From Pseudomonadota bacterium (GTDB taxonomy: Bacteria > Myxococcota_A > Polyangia > GCA-2747355): a stretch of 49,086 bases of DNA. A program made the translations under genes and the position numbers. Location of the stretch: the NCBI GenBank assembly GCA_016702545.1, contig JADJDT010000004.1, positions 1 through 49,086 of the forward strand, read 5' to 3'. Below, in pieces: positions 1 to 8,013 of this stretch; position 1 is the stretch's first letter, and every line of letters begins with the position of its first letter. The notes under the pieces are model-generated. The model saw only the letters and a program-made list of their open reading frames with translations, was not told the DNA's origin and searched no databases.

Positions 1-1494
1 GGTCCCCAGCTCCTTCAGCAGCGCGAGGTCGTGCTCGCCGGCCTGTCCGGCACAGAAGCGCTCGAGGATCTGATGCATCTGCACGGTTCCGGTGCGACAG
101 GGCACGCACTTCCCGCACGATTCGTCGCGGCAGAACTCCATGAAGTAGCGCGCCACGTCGACCATGCTGGTGGCCTCGTCCATCACGATCAGGCCGCCCG
201 ACCCCATCATCGAGCCGACCCCGACCAGCGACTCGTAGTCGACCGGGAGGTCGAGCAGTCGCTCGGGAATACAGCCGCCGCTGGGGCCGCCGGTCTGGAT
301 CGCCTTGACGCGGCCACCGTCGGCGATGCCGCCGGCCATCTCGTAGACGATCGTGCGCAGCGGGGTGCCCATCGGCACCTCGACCAGGCCGGTGTGCACC
401 GTCTTGCCGGCCACCGCGAAGACCTTGGTCCCTTGCTGCGCTCGGTGCCGATCGCCGCGAACCAGGCCCCACCGTGGCGGGATGATCGGCGCGATGCTGG
501 CGAAGGTCTCGACGTTGTTGATCAGCGTGGGTTGGCCCCCACAGCCCCTTCTCGGGCGGATAGGTGGCCGTGGGCGCGGCTCGCCGCGCCCGCCCTCGAT
601 CGAGGCGATCAGGCGGTCTCCCCGCCGCAGACGAAGGCGCCGGCGCTGATGCGGGATCGCGACGCGGAAGCGGAACGCACTGTCGAGCACCCGCGGCCCG
701 AGCAGCCCCTCGCGCTCCGCCTGGCGGATGGCGCCCTGCAGCCGCTGGATCGCCAGGCCGTATTCGCCGCGCACGTAGATGAAGCCGTGGCTCGCGCCGA
801 CGGCGTAGCCTGCGATCGCCATGCCCTCGAGCACGCGATGGGGGTCGCCCTCGAGCACGCTGCGGTCCATGAAGGCGCCGGGGTCGCCCTCGTCGGCGTT
901 GCAGACGATGTACTTCGTCGTGCCCGGCTGCTTGGCCACCAGCTCCCACTTGACCCCCGTGGGGTAGCCCGCGCCGCCACGGCCGCGCAGGCCGCTGGCC
1001 CGCACCTCCGCCAGCACCTCCTGCCGCGAGAGCTCCGACACGGCGCGCGCCAGCGCGCTGTAGCCGCCCACCGCGAGATAGGTATCGAGCTGCTGGGGAT
1101 CGACGCGCCCGGCGTTCTCCAGCACGATGCGCTGCTGGTGCGCGAAGAAGGGATGCGTGGTGTCGAGGCGCTTGGCGGCCAGCGCTTGTTCGGACGCGGC
1201 GTCACCCTGCAGCAGCAGGCCGGCCTCGCTCGGCTCCAGCTCGTGAAAGACCGCACCATCCGAGGCCCGTCGCAGCAGCGGGCCGCGACTGCAGAGGCCC
1301 AGACAGCCGGTCCCGTGCACCTCCACCTGCTGGCTCAGCCCGCGGGCCTCGACCTGCGCGTTGAGCTCGCGCTTCAGCTCCTCGGCGCCGCAGGAGAGGC
1401 AGCCGGCCGCCGTGCAGCAGTGCAGTCGCTCACGAAACCCTTGTTGCCGCTCGAGCTCGGCGGTGGCGCGATCGCTCAGATCCTCGGGCGTCAT
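1..1494 (-). CDS. hoxF: HoxF-like diaphorase (NADH-binding) subunit of NAD-linked hydrogenase, partial
   Basis: The frame is open from the ATG at 1494 to the window edge, so the C-terminus is cut. The N-terminal thioredoxin-like 2Fe-2S domain shows CCTAAGCLSC and GTGCLGLCSRGP. Then come the NADH/FMN core motifs SGLRGRGGAGYPTG and CNADEGDPGAFMDRSVLEGD, the PTLINNVETFASI block and the 4Fe-4S ligand motif SCGKCVPCRTGT. The order and the wording IVLENAGRVDP match HoxF of bidirectional [NiFe] hydrogenases better than plain NuoF (family knowledge). It would pass electrons between NAD(H) and the HoxU/HoxYH side in the cytoplasm. It starts inside the hoxE stop (ATGA), so translation is coupled. Three short stretches (about 431-480, 537-563 and 613-655) read as nonsense in this frame but give conserved residues one base out; see findings. 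A diaphorase of another hydrogenase or formate dehydrogenase is the alternative. Confidence 0.85.
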   Translation of the reverse strand, partial: MTPEDLSDRATAELERQQGFRERLHCCTAAGCLSCGAEELKRELNAQVEARGLSQQVEVHGTGCLGLCSRGPLLRRASDGAVFHELEPSEAGLLLQGDAASEQALAAKRLDTTHPFFAHQQRIVLENAGRVDPQQLDTYLAVGGYSALARAVSELSRQEVLAEVRASGLRGRGGAGYPTGVKWELVAKQPGTTKYIVCNADEGDPGAFMDRSVLEGDPHRVLEGMAIAGYAVGASHGFIYVRGEYGLAIQRLQGAIRQAEREGLLGPRVLDSAFRFRVAIPHQRRRLRLRRGDRLIASIEGGRGEPRPRPPIRPRRGCGGQPTLINNVETFASIAPIIPPRWGLVRGDRHRAQQGTKVFAVAGKTVHTGLVEVPMGTPLRTIVYEMAGGIADGGRVKAIQTGGPSGGCIPERLLDLPVDYESLVGVGSMMGSGGLIVMDEATSMVDVARYFMEFCRDESCGKCVPCRTGTVQMHQILERFCAGQAGEHDLALLKELGT

Positions 1495-2021
1495 GCGGTG
1501 AGTCCGATCTTGTCCAGCGCACCTTCGAGCTGGGCGGGGGTGACCCGCGGCAGAATGCGGCCGTCCAGGACCACCGCCGGCGCCAGGCCGCACGAGCCGA
1601 TGCAGCGCGCCGATTGCACGCTGAGGCGGGCCGGGCCCGCGGCGCCCTTGGCCTCCTCCGCGGCGGCACAGGCGCAGCGGCGGCGCTCGAGGGCCTGGAA
1701 GAGCTGCGGCGCGCCCGCGACGTAGCAGGCGGTCCCCAGGCAAACCACGGCGGTGTGCTCCGCCTTGGGCTTGAGCGAGAAGAAGTTGTAGAACGTGGCG
1801 ACCCCGAGCACGCGGCTGGGCGGCAGCTTGAGCTTGAGCGCCACCTCGCGCAGTAGCTCGGGGGTGAGGTGCCCGAAGAGCTCCTGCGCCGTGTGCAGCA
1901 CCTCGATCAGCGCGTGGCCGGCATAGGCCTGGCGCGACATCGCACGCTCGAGGAACCTCTGCCGGTTGTCCTTAATCGCGGTGACCGGGTACTCGCCCGA
2001 CTCGGAGGTGGGTGGCGTCAT
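1491..2021 (-). CDS. hoxE: HoxE-like 2Fe-2S diaphorase subunit
   Basis: A 176-residue NuoE/HoxE-family protein with a helical N-terminus followed by a thioredoxin-like 2Fe-2S domain. The segments ALIEVLHTAQELFGHL and LPPSRVLGVATFYNFFSL are typical of HoxE. The four cluster ligands appear as CLGTAC (two Cys) and CIGSC (two Cys). A Cys/Ala-rich insertion (RRRCACAAAEEAKG) lies between the two ligand pairs. I place the start at the ATG at 2021 rather than the GTG at 2027, because a GGAG sits five bases upstream of that ATG. The stop overlaps the hoxF start. The pair would take electrons to or from NAD for a hydrogenase whose other subunits should lie left of the window. Confidence 0.85.
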   Translation of the reverse strand: MTPPTSESGEYPVTAIKDNRQRFLERAMSRQAYAGHALIEVLHTAQELFGHLTPELLREVALKLKLPPSRVLGVATFYNFFSLKPKAEHTAVVCLGTACYVAGAPQLFQALERRRCACAAAEEAKGAAGPARLSVQSARCIGSCGLAPAVVLDGRILPRVTPAQLEGALDKIGLTA

Positions 2022-2400
2022 GAACACTCCAGCGCTCGTGCGCTTTTACCATTGCCAGCGCCGCATTCAAAGTCGCGCGACCGGTGCAGCTTTCGGCGCC
2101 GCCGGCTACCGCGTTGGCCAGCCCGCCCTGCCACCCGGCCCGGAGGGCAAACAGCCCGAATTCTCGCCCGGTTAGCGGATCCGCCAGTGGATCCAGCTCG
2201 ACCGCCCCGACGGTCGGCGCCCTAGCCGCCCGATCCGCCTAAGCGGCCGAAACCTAATCACTATACAATTGGCAGACCGTTTGCATTGCCCGAAGCCGGG
2301 TAGTGGCCGGAGCAGCCCGAGCAGCGGGACGAGCCGGCCCCACGATACCGCAGTCCCGCGGCACGACCGACGGACGTGCCCGGAGGCTCAGGAGGTCGCC
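2022..2400. promoter_or_regulatory. Divergent intergenic region between hoxE and the lipoprotein gene
   Basis: 379 bases without a convincing gene. A TATACAAT box at 2262-2269 sits in an AT-rich pocket and could be a -10 element for the rightward gene; no good -35 was seen. An AGGAGG Shine-Dalgarno at 2390-2395 precedes the ATG at 2401. The GGAG for hoxE is at 2027-2030 on the other strand. The short ORFs across this stretch have no recognisable content. Confidence 0.35.
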
Positions 2401-4086
2401 ATGACGAGGCGAGCGAGTGCCAAGGGCAGGCGTTGGAGCGTGGCCGTGATCGGTCTCGCGTCGCTGGTCGCCGCGCAGGCAGCCTGCAGCAACGACGACA
2501 ACGAGATCGAGCCCTTCGGCTTCACCACGCTGAACATGCTCGAGTTCGAGACCCGCGAGGTCAAGTTCCGCTACTCGAACGACGCCAACCTGCCGATCGG
2601 CAACGCCAAGCTGCGCTGCGACCTGAAGGGGTTCAGCAACGGGGCGCTGCTCGATCGTCGCGTGACCCTGACGGACGCCAGTGGCGTCGGCCGGCTGACC
2701 GTCCAGGCCAAGTACTCGAGCACCTTCCAAATCGTCTGCGACGCCGAGGACGCGCGCGAGCGCGTCTCGATCCCGGTGTATGTGGCCAAAGAATTCGGTG
2801 GTCGGCTGCGGGTGGTGGTTTCGCGCAACTCGGCGGCGCAGACGCTGACGGCCCAGGTGATGGTGGTGGAAAACCTGCCCTGCGTGGCCTTCGACCCGCT
2901 GCGGCCGCCGGCCCCGAGCGGCGACATCCCCAATGCCAACGTGCCCGGTGTCCCGATGGAGAACAACGCCGCCACGCTGAACTTCGTCGGCCTGCGGCCC
3001 AACGTGGTCTATTCCGTCGTCGCCATCGGCAAGCTCGGCGAGCAGACGGTGGCCGGCGGCTGCCGCGACCAGCTCTCGCTGACGCAGGACCAGATCGATC
3101 GCACCACGCCGCTGACCACGACGGTCGAGCTCGAGGACTTCGTCGCGGTGCCGCCCGATCCGAGCGCGCTCGTCCTGGTCACGAGCTTCGACTTCCAGCC
3201 GGTCGTGCTGCGCGGGGTGGGCGGCCTGCTCGAGCGGATGTCCGACGGCGCCACCGACCCGGCCGACTACCTGCTGATGCGGATGCAGCTGCGTGACAAC
3301 AACGGCCTGACCGCACGGGTGCTCGCGGCCTATCGCAACGAGGTGGCGACGCTGCTGGCGCGCGACGCCACCGCCAGCGCCAACCGAATGTCGCTGCGGC
3401 GCATCGCCAGCTCGCTCAACAACGCGAGCAACATCAAGCTGCACACGACGATGCTGATCCGTGACGAGCTGACGCAGGAGAACGGCACGCCGCGCGGTCA
3501 GCTCACCGCCACGCACAAGTTCTTCAAGTTCACGGCCAACCTCGGCGCGGGGATCGAGCGCGACTTCTTCCTGCGCGATGGCCAGCGCGTCTTCGGCAGC
3601 CCGACGCTGCCGCGGCTCGAAGCGACCACCACGATCACGCTCCAGCAGGCCGACCGCATCGCGATCGCGCCACACCAGCTGACGGTGCCGATCGCCGACG
3701 CGATCCTCGGCAATCTGCTGCTGGAGCAATTCGGCACCGCGCGCTTCGATCAGGTGATTCAGCAGTCGGTGCAGTGCAGCAACGTCGCCACGGTCGTGGA
3801 CCGCTGGATCAACCAGAATGTGGTCAAGCTGCAAAGCATGCTCGGCTTCGCCGTCGGCACGATCACCCGCATCTTCATCAGCGGGCTGTGCGAGGACGCG
3901 ATCCAGGACGTGGCGCTCGAGGTGCAGCAAGAGCTGCTGCGCGACCTGCAGGCCGCGCGCATCGACGAGACGCTCAAGCTCGAGGGCTCGGCCGGCGTGC
4001 TGCGCGCGGCAGACGGTCGCACCATCGAGCGACTCAACGCCGGCTCCTGGGTCGGCGTCGGCTCCTTCTCCGGCCGCCGCCAGTAG
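2401..4086 (+). CDS. Large secreted protein or lipoprotein of unknown function
   Basis: A 561-residue protein with a basic N-terminus, a hydrophobic stretch (VAVIGLASLVAAQAAC) and a Cys followed by SNDDNEIEP. This looks like a type II signal peptide, although Gln at -3 makes the lipobox imperfect. The body starts with a beta-rich, Ig-like region to about residue 130 (TDASGVGRLTVQAKYSSTF). The C-terminal half is more helical, with conserved-looking Cys pairs (VQCSNVATVVDRW, GLCEDAIQDVALEVQQ). The ideal AGGAGG at five-base spacing fixes the start; an upstream in-frame ATG-like extension from 2269 lacks one. It is probably exported and anchored to an envelope membrane. I do not recognise the family. 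The long leftward ORF opposite is a GC-driven shadow. Confidence 0.75.
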   Translation: MTRRASAKGRRWSVAVIGLASLVAAQAACSNDDNEIEPFGFTTLNMLEFETREVKFRYSNDANLPIGNAKLRCDLKGFSNGALLDRRVTLTDASGVGRLTVQAKYSSTFQIVCDAEDARERVSIPVYVAKEFGGRLRVVVSRNSAAQTLTAQVMVVENLPCVAFDPLRPPAPSGDIPNANVPGVPMENNAATLNFVGLRPNVVYSVVAIGKLGEQTVAGGCRDQLSLTQDQIDRTTPLTTTVELEDFVAVPPDPSALVLVTSFDFQPVVLRGVGGLLERMSDGATDPADYLLMRMQLRDNNGLTARVLAAYRNEVATLLARDATASANRMSLRRIASSLNNASNIKLHTTMLIRDELTQENGTPRGQLTATHKFFKFTANLGAGIERDFFLRDGQRVFGSPTLPRLEATTTITLQQADRIAIAPHQLTVPIADAILGNLLLEQFGTARFDQVIQQSVQCSNVATVVDRWINQNVVKLQSMLGFAVGTITRIFISGLCEDAIQDVALEVQQELLRDLQAARIDETLKLEGSAGVLRAADGRTIERLNAGSWVGVGSFSGRRQ

Positions 4087-4237
4087 GCGTCCGCGCCGGC
4101 GGGGGACTGGCTGCCGAAGCAAATCGAGCGGTCGTCCTGCTGGGGCGCGGTGCTCCTGCCACTTCCCTCTGGCAGAGCCCCGCCCGACGACTTCTCCCGG
4201 GCCGACCTGGCGCCCTGCACTCGCTGCGCTACGCTTC

Positions 4238-4690
4238 GGCCTCATCTGCCTCAGCTCCGAGCTGGGTCGCATCGTCCTCCCCTTCATGGCCAGCTACACG
4301 GCCAGCAGGTTCGCGCCCGAGGCCATCGCCGAGAGCACGAGCGACGGAGCTGGCGCCCCTCGCCATCGAGAGCGTGATCGTCCAGCCAGGCGCCTATGGC
4401 ACGACCTTTTTGGCCCATTCGCCGCGCGCGCAGCGCGATGTGACGAGCCAGTACGGTCGCACGGCGAGGCTCTTCGAGGCCTTCGGTCACGGGTTTGAGG
4501 AGCGCGCCAGGGCCGCTCGGCTTGGCGATCCCCGCGAGGTCATCGCCCCTCTGGTCGAAGAGGTGGACCGAAACGCTGGGGAGCGCCCCCTGCGCCACAC
4601 GGTCGGGAACGACGGGCTCGAGCCGGTGACGGCCATCAATCGCACCTGCGACCAGGTGCAAGGCCAGCTACTGCGCGCCTTGCGGGCTGA
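4238..4690 (+). pseudogene. Short-chain dehydrogenase/reductase remnant (C-terminal half, frameshifted)
   Basis: In one frame from about 4238 the translation reads GLICLSSELGRIVLPFMASY then TASRFAPEAIAESTS, the catalytic Ser plus YxxxK-like (YTASR) region of classical SDRs. The match then moves to another frame near 4345 and continues ELAPLAIESVIVQPGAYGTT and later ARAARLGDPREVIAPLVEEV, the usual SDR C-terminal half. The cofactor-binding N-terminus (TGxxxGxG) is missing, the catalytic Lys position is Arg, and there is a one-base frameshift. It is therefore a relic, not a working enzyme. It runs into a copy of the GTTCACGG hairpin repeat at its 3' end, which may have truncated it. Confidence 0.7.
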
Positions 4691-4757
4691 AGGAGCGCCC
4701 AATTGCGGGCGGTCACGGGGCGGGCGTTCACGGGGGGATGAACCTATCCCCCCGTGA
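4690..4757 (+). repeat. GTTCACGG hairpin repeat, copy 1 (partial)
   Basis: Contains GGGGCGGGCG and a near-perfect inverted repeat: TTCACGGGGGGAT, six-base loop GAACCT, ATCCCCCCGTGAA (about 4730-4757). Upstream bases CGCCCAAT..GGCGGTC align with the copy at 32.9 kb, so it belongs to the same family. It separates the SDR relic from the convergent Ala/Lys-rich gene and could act as a bidirectional terminator-like hairpin. Confidence 0.7.
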
Positions 4758-4788
4758 AGGAGCTACTTGAAGGAACTGCGTGAAGGAA

Positions 4789-5372
4789 CTACTTGGCGGC
4801 CTTCGGCGCGGCGGGGACGGCGGCCTTCGGCGCGGCGGGGACGGCGGCCTTCGGGGCCGCGGCCGGGGCCTTCGGCATCGCGGCGGCCGTCGGCGCGGCC
4901 GGGGCCTGCGCAGCGGTTGCAGCCTTCACAGCGGCTGGGGCCTTCACAACGGCTGGGGCCTTCGCCATGGCCGGGGCCTTCACAGCGGCCGGGGCCTGCG
5001 CAGCGGCGGCGCTCGCGGCGGTGGCCAGCTTCTCGGCGGCCTTGGTGCACTTCTCGGCGGCCTTGGCGCACTTCTCGGCGGCCCTGGTCTTGGCGGCGGC
5101 GCAGGCGGCCTGCTTCGCGTCGTGCTTGGTCTGGACCTTGGCCTTGGCCGCTTCCGGCTGCTTGGCCTTCTCGGCGGCCTTGTCCGCACCCTCGCGCCAC
5201 TTGGCGAGCTTCATCTCGCACTTCGCGCCTGCTCCTCGACGGTCGTCGTGCAGGCGCTGCTCTTCGCGGTGCACTTGCTTGCGGCGTCACCAGCCGGGGC
5301 GGTACCCCAGCTCAACGTGGACACCAGGCCGAACGACGCTCCCGTCACAACGGTTACAATCCAACGCATCAT
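4789..5372 (-). pseudogene. Exported Ala/Lys/Pro-rich protein gene with a frameshift
   Basis: From the ATG at 5372 (AAGGAG lies 5-10 bases upstream) the frame encodes a signal peptide, MMRWIVTVVTGASFGLVS, then Cys-containing KCTAKSSACTTTVEEQA. It then hits TGA. A one-base shift near 5228 restores KCEMKLAKWREGADKAAEKA and runs to the TAG at 4789. The mature part alternates KAAEKC-type helical repeats with a long AP/K-rich tail (repeats of KAAVPAAP). Regularly spaced Cys (KCEM, AACAAAK, EKCAK, EKCTK) suggest disulfide-linked helices in the periplasm. The frameshift may be a sequencing error, because both halves look intact. No function is assigned; it resembles the lysine/alanine-rich tail of the protein at 45.8-46.5 kb. 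Confidence 0.65.
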
Positions 5373-5446
5373 CTCAAACTCCTTGTCGTGTTTGCGCGCG
5401 CGGCCCGCAGGAGCAACCTTGCTCTGCCAGCAGCCGCGCCAGCAGC

Positions 5447-6379
5447 TTAGTGAGCCAAATGCGAGCCCTTGTCAACGCGCGAGCGGCGGAGGTCGACCGG
5501 TTCACCGGCGAGCGCGGCGAGCGGTCGGGCTCCTGCACGCGACCCTGCTGCTAGAGCGCCGATCAGGTTGAACACCGTTACGAAACGAGCAGTCGCGAGG
5601 CGAGGTCGGGCGCGTGAGGAGCGAGCAGCGACCCGCGCTAGCGACGAGCGGCTTGCGAAAGCCGCCGAGCCTCGCCAAGTCGTTGCAGTCGCGGGTTCAA
5701 CGGCTGTTCGGCGCCAGAGCCAGGCGCGGAGTTGGTCGAGGTGGTCGATGGTGGCGTCGGCGGGGTGGCGTAGGCCGACCATGAAGACGCCGGCGGCGGT
5801 GGTGGCGCCGCGGTCGCTCGCGGAATCGCCGACGTAGACGACCTCGCCGGGCGCCACGCCGAGCCGGCCGAGCGCGAGCTGCACCAGGTCGGGGCTGGGC
5901 TTCTCGGGGGCCTCGCCGGCGGCGGCGGTGGCCTCGAGCAGCGGCGCCAGGCCGTGGGTCGCGAGCACCGCGCGCGCCAGCGCAACCGGGGTGTTGGTGA
6001 CGACCGCGCGGCGCAGACCGCGCTCGCCCAGCGCTCGCAGCAGAGCCCGGGCGCCGGGCATCAGGCGGAGCTCGGCCAGCTGCTGGGGGAAGGTCTCGGC
6101 GTAGAAGGCGCTGACGTCGGCGACCGAGCAGCCCGGGAAGTAGTCGCGCTGATCGGCGTCGGGTCCCTGGCCGAAGGTGCGCGCGAAGGTCTCGAAGTCG
6201 ACCACGCGCCCGCCGTAGCGCTGGGCGCCGAGCACGACCACGCGATGCCAGGCCTGGGCCGAGTCGATCAGGACGCCGTCGAGGTCGAAGAGCACCGCGC
6301 GCAGGGAGGAGGGCCAGGCGGCCGGTCGTGCGGCGGCCCGCGGCGCGGCGCGATCGAGGCCCGCGCCGGGGGGGCTCAT
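5447..6379 (-). CDS. HAD-superfamily phosphatase (phosphoglycolate phosphatase-like)
   Basis: Motif I is LFDLDGVLIDS near residue 30, motif II is VVTNTP, and motifs III/IV are EKPSPDLVQLAL and YVGDSASDRGATTAAG, so all HAD catalytic residues are present. A helical cap lies between motif I and motif II. The HAD fold should end near DHLDQLRAWL. The remaining 80 or so residues are Arg/Ala/Ser-rich and look like read-through of non-coding DNA, which suggests a lost stop or frameshift near 5720. Its ATG overlaps the stop of the upstream gene by 4 bp, so it is the last gene of the glpK-headed run. Substrate unknown; small phosphomonoesters are usual for the family. Confidence 0.75.
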   Translation of the reverse strand: MSPPGAGLDRAAPRAAARPAAWPSSLRAVLFDLDGVLIDSAQAWHRVVVLGAQRYGGRVVDFETFARTFGQGPDADQRDYFPGCSVADVSAFYAETFPQQLAELRLMPGARALLRALGERGLRRAVVTNTPVALARAVLATHGLAPLLEATAAAGEAPEKPSPDLVQLALGRLGVAPGEVVYVGDSASDRGATTAAGVFMVGLRHPADATIDHLDQLRAWLWRRTAVEPATATTWRGSAAFASRSSLARVAARSSRARPRLATARFVTVFNLIGALAAGSRAGARPLAALAGEPVDLRRSRVDKGSHLAH

Positions 6380-7344
6380 GGGCCGGCCGCGCGCGCCGCC
6401 GCGGGCGGCCGCGCCGGCAGCGCGCGGGGACCGCCCGGGGTCCAGCGGTAGCTCGGGAAGAAGCTGTACTCGTCGCAGTTGTGGCGCGCGTAGAAGTCGA
6501 TCACGTTGCGCCAGCCATCGGGGCGCTCCAGCGCGGTGCGCAGGGTATCCCAGGGCAGCAGACGGCAGGGCTGCAGGTCGCCGAAGTTGTGGCCCGCGCT
6601 CGTGCGCGCGGGCAGTCGCAACCGCGCCGGGTCGAGACGACTGAGGTAGTAGTAGCCGAGGGCCGGTACCCGCATCACCTCGACCCGCTCGACGACCAGG
6701 CTATCGGCCTGGCGCAGCACGCACTCGCTGCGAAAGACCTGTTGGTGTGGCTTGAGCGCCAGCGCGTTCTGCTCGATCGCCGCCTTGTGCTCGCAGCCGG
6801 CCGCGACGCGCGTATCGACGCGGTACGCCAGGTAGTGGGGCGTGAGATTGGTGATGCTGAGGACGAGGTGCGGCGCGCGCACGCCCTGACCCTCCGCGCC
6901 GACCCACAGCCGCCGGCTCTGCAGCTGTAGCTGGAGCGAGGCCGTGCCGAGGATGCGCCGGCCGCCGAGGCGTTCCTCGCGCGCCAGCTCGGTCGCCGCG
7001 GCAAAGGGCGCGCGCATCGCCTCCGGATCGGTCTTGGGGAGGTGGTATTCGATGCAATCGGCCTCGAGCTGGGCGTGGAAGTAGCTCAGCTTGTAGCGGT
7101 AGGAGCTGACCGCCTCGCTCTCGGCGTCGGCCGGACCCGGTCGCGGCGGCGGCAGGGGCCCGACGTCGGTCAGGGCTCCCGCGATCACGACCAGCATCAG
7201 CAGCACGCTGAGCACGCCCCAGGCGATACCGAGCTGCAGCGGCGTGACGCGCGACCAGAGCTCGCCGACGAGCCGCGCGAGGTCACGGGCGCGGTCGAGG
7301 GCGCTGGGCGGTCGCTCGTCATCGTCTAGCTTCAGCGCTGCCAT
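6376..7344 (-). CDS. Single-pass membrane protein of unknown function
   Basis: 322 residues. A cytoplasmic N-terminus of about 38 residues is followed by one membrane helix (LGIAWGVLSVLLMLVVIAGA) and a roughly 260-residue extracytoplasmic domain with a few Cys (ADCIEYH, AAGCEHK, RSECVL, QPCRLL, RHNCDEY) that could form disulfides. The beta-rich middle (LVLSITNLTPHYLAYRVDTR) resembles an immunoglobulin-like or transglutaminase-adjacent fold, but I do not recognise a family. It starts three bases after the methyltransferase-like gene and overlaps the HAD gene by four, so it is cotranscribed. Proline-rich ends flank the domain. Confidence 0.7.
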   Translation of the reverse strand: MAALKLDDDERPPSALDRARDLARLVGELWSRVTPLQLGIAWGVLSVLLMLVVIAGALTDVGPLPPPRPGPADAESEAVSSYRYKLSYFHAQLEADCIEYHLPKTDPEAMRAPFAAATELAREERLGGRRILGTASLQLQLQSRRLWVGAEGQGVRAPHLVLSITNLTPHYLAYRVDTRVAAGCEHKAAIEQNALALKPHQQVFRSECVLRQADSLVVERVEVMRVPALGYYYLSRLDPARLRLPARTSAGHNFGDLQPCRLLPWDTLRTALERPDGWRNVIDFYARHNCDEYSFFPSYRWTPGGPRALPARPPAAARAAGP

Positions 7345-7347
7345 CGC

Positions 7348-8004
7348 TCATTCGGCCCGATCGTGGGCTGCGGGGCCGACGATAGCTGCAAGGGTGCTCG
7401 AGGGGCAACTCGGGGCCGTCGCGCTCGGGGCCCTCACGCTCGCCGTGGCGTCCCAGGCGGGCACGACCGGGTGCGAGCGACGTCGCCCGGTGGTCAGCAG
7501 CCACCCGCAGCGGCCCTGCGGGCCCTGCTGCTCGATCCCCTCGAGCGCCGCATTGAGCAGCAGGGCGGTCCAGCCCTCCGGCGGGAGGCCGGCCGCGACC
7601 GGCAGACCCAGGCGCCGGGCCCATAGCCGCCAACGCGGCACGGCGGCCTGCGCGACGATCAGCGCTCCGCCCGGCCTCAGCACGCGACGCGCCTCGGCCA
7701 CGAGCGCGGCGGCTCGCCTGAGGCTCGTCGGTGCGAAGAGCAGCACGGCGGCGCAGCGCGCCGGCGCGAGCGGCAGCGTCGCCCCCGCCGCCCAACGAAA
7801 GCCCGGCAGGAGCCGGGCCCGACGGGCCTGGCGCTGGCGTGGTCGCCGCGGCGCGCCCCAGAGCAGCCTGCCGGAGAGCGACGCGCGGAGGGCGAGCGCC
7901 AGCGCCAGGGGCCCGAGCAAGAGCACGGGGGCGCGGTCGAGCTGCGTGGGCCCGACCCACCGCGCGTGGAGCTCACGAGCCAGCGTTCGCCAGCGGGAGT
8001 GCAC
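7348..8004 (-). CDS. Degenerate class I SAM-methyltransferase-like protein
   Basis: A 218-residue protein from a GTG start nine bases after the glpK stop. The only clear signature is the post-motif region AEARRVLRPGGALIVAQ, typical of class I methyltransferases, preceded by LAPARCAAVLLFAP, equivalent to the motif II/III strand. The glycine-rich SAM loop is not present: the equivalent strand reads APVLLLGPLALALAL. It is probably a binding-deficient or diverged homologue. The C-terminal 40 residues are low-complexity. Function not assigned. Confidence 0.5.
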   Translation of the reverse strand: MHSRWRTLARELHARWVGPTQLDRAPVLLLGPLALALALRASLSGRLLWGAPRRPRQRQARRARLLPGFRWAAGATLPLAPARCAAVLLFAPTSLRRAAALVAEARRVLRPGGALIVAQAAVPRWRLWARRLGLPVAAGLPPEGWTALLLNAALEGIEQQGPQGRCGWLLTTGRRRSHPVVPAWDATASVRAPSATAPSCPSSTLAAIVGPAAHDRAE

Positions 8005-8013
8005 CAGCGAGCC

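Noticed and set aside
2254..4287. 677-codon leftward open frame opposite the lipoprotein gene
   Set aside because: Arg/His/Gln/Asp-rich composition typical of antisense to GC-rich genes; the rightward frame has a signal peptide and an ideal ribosome site.
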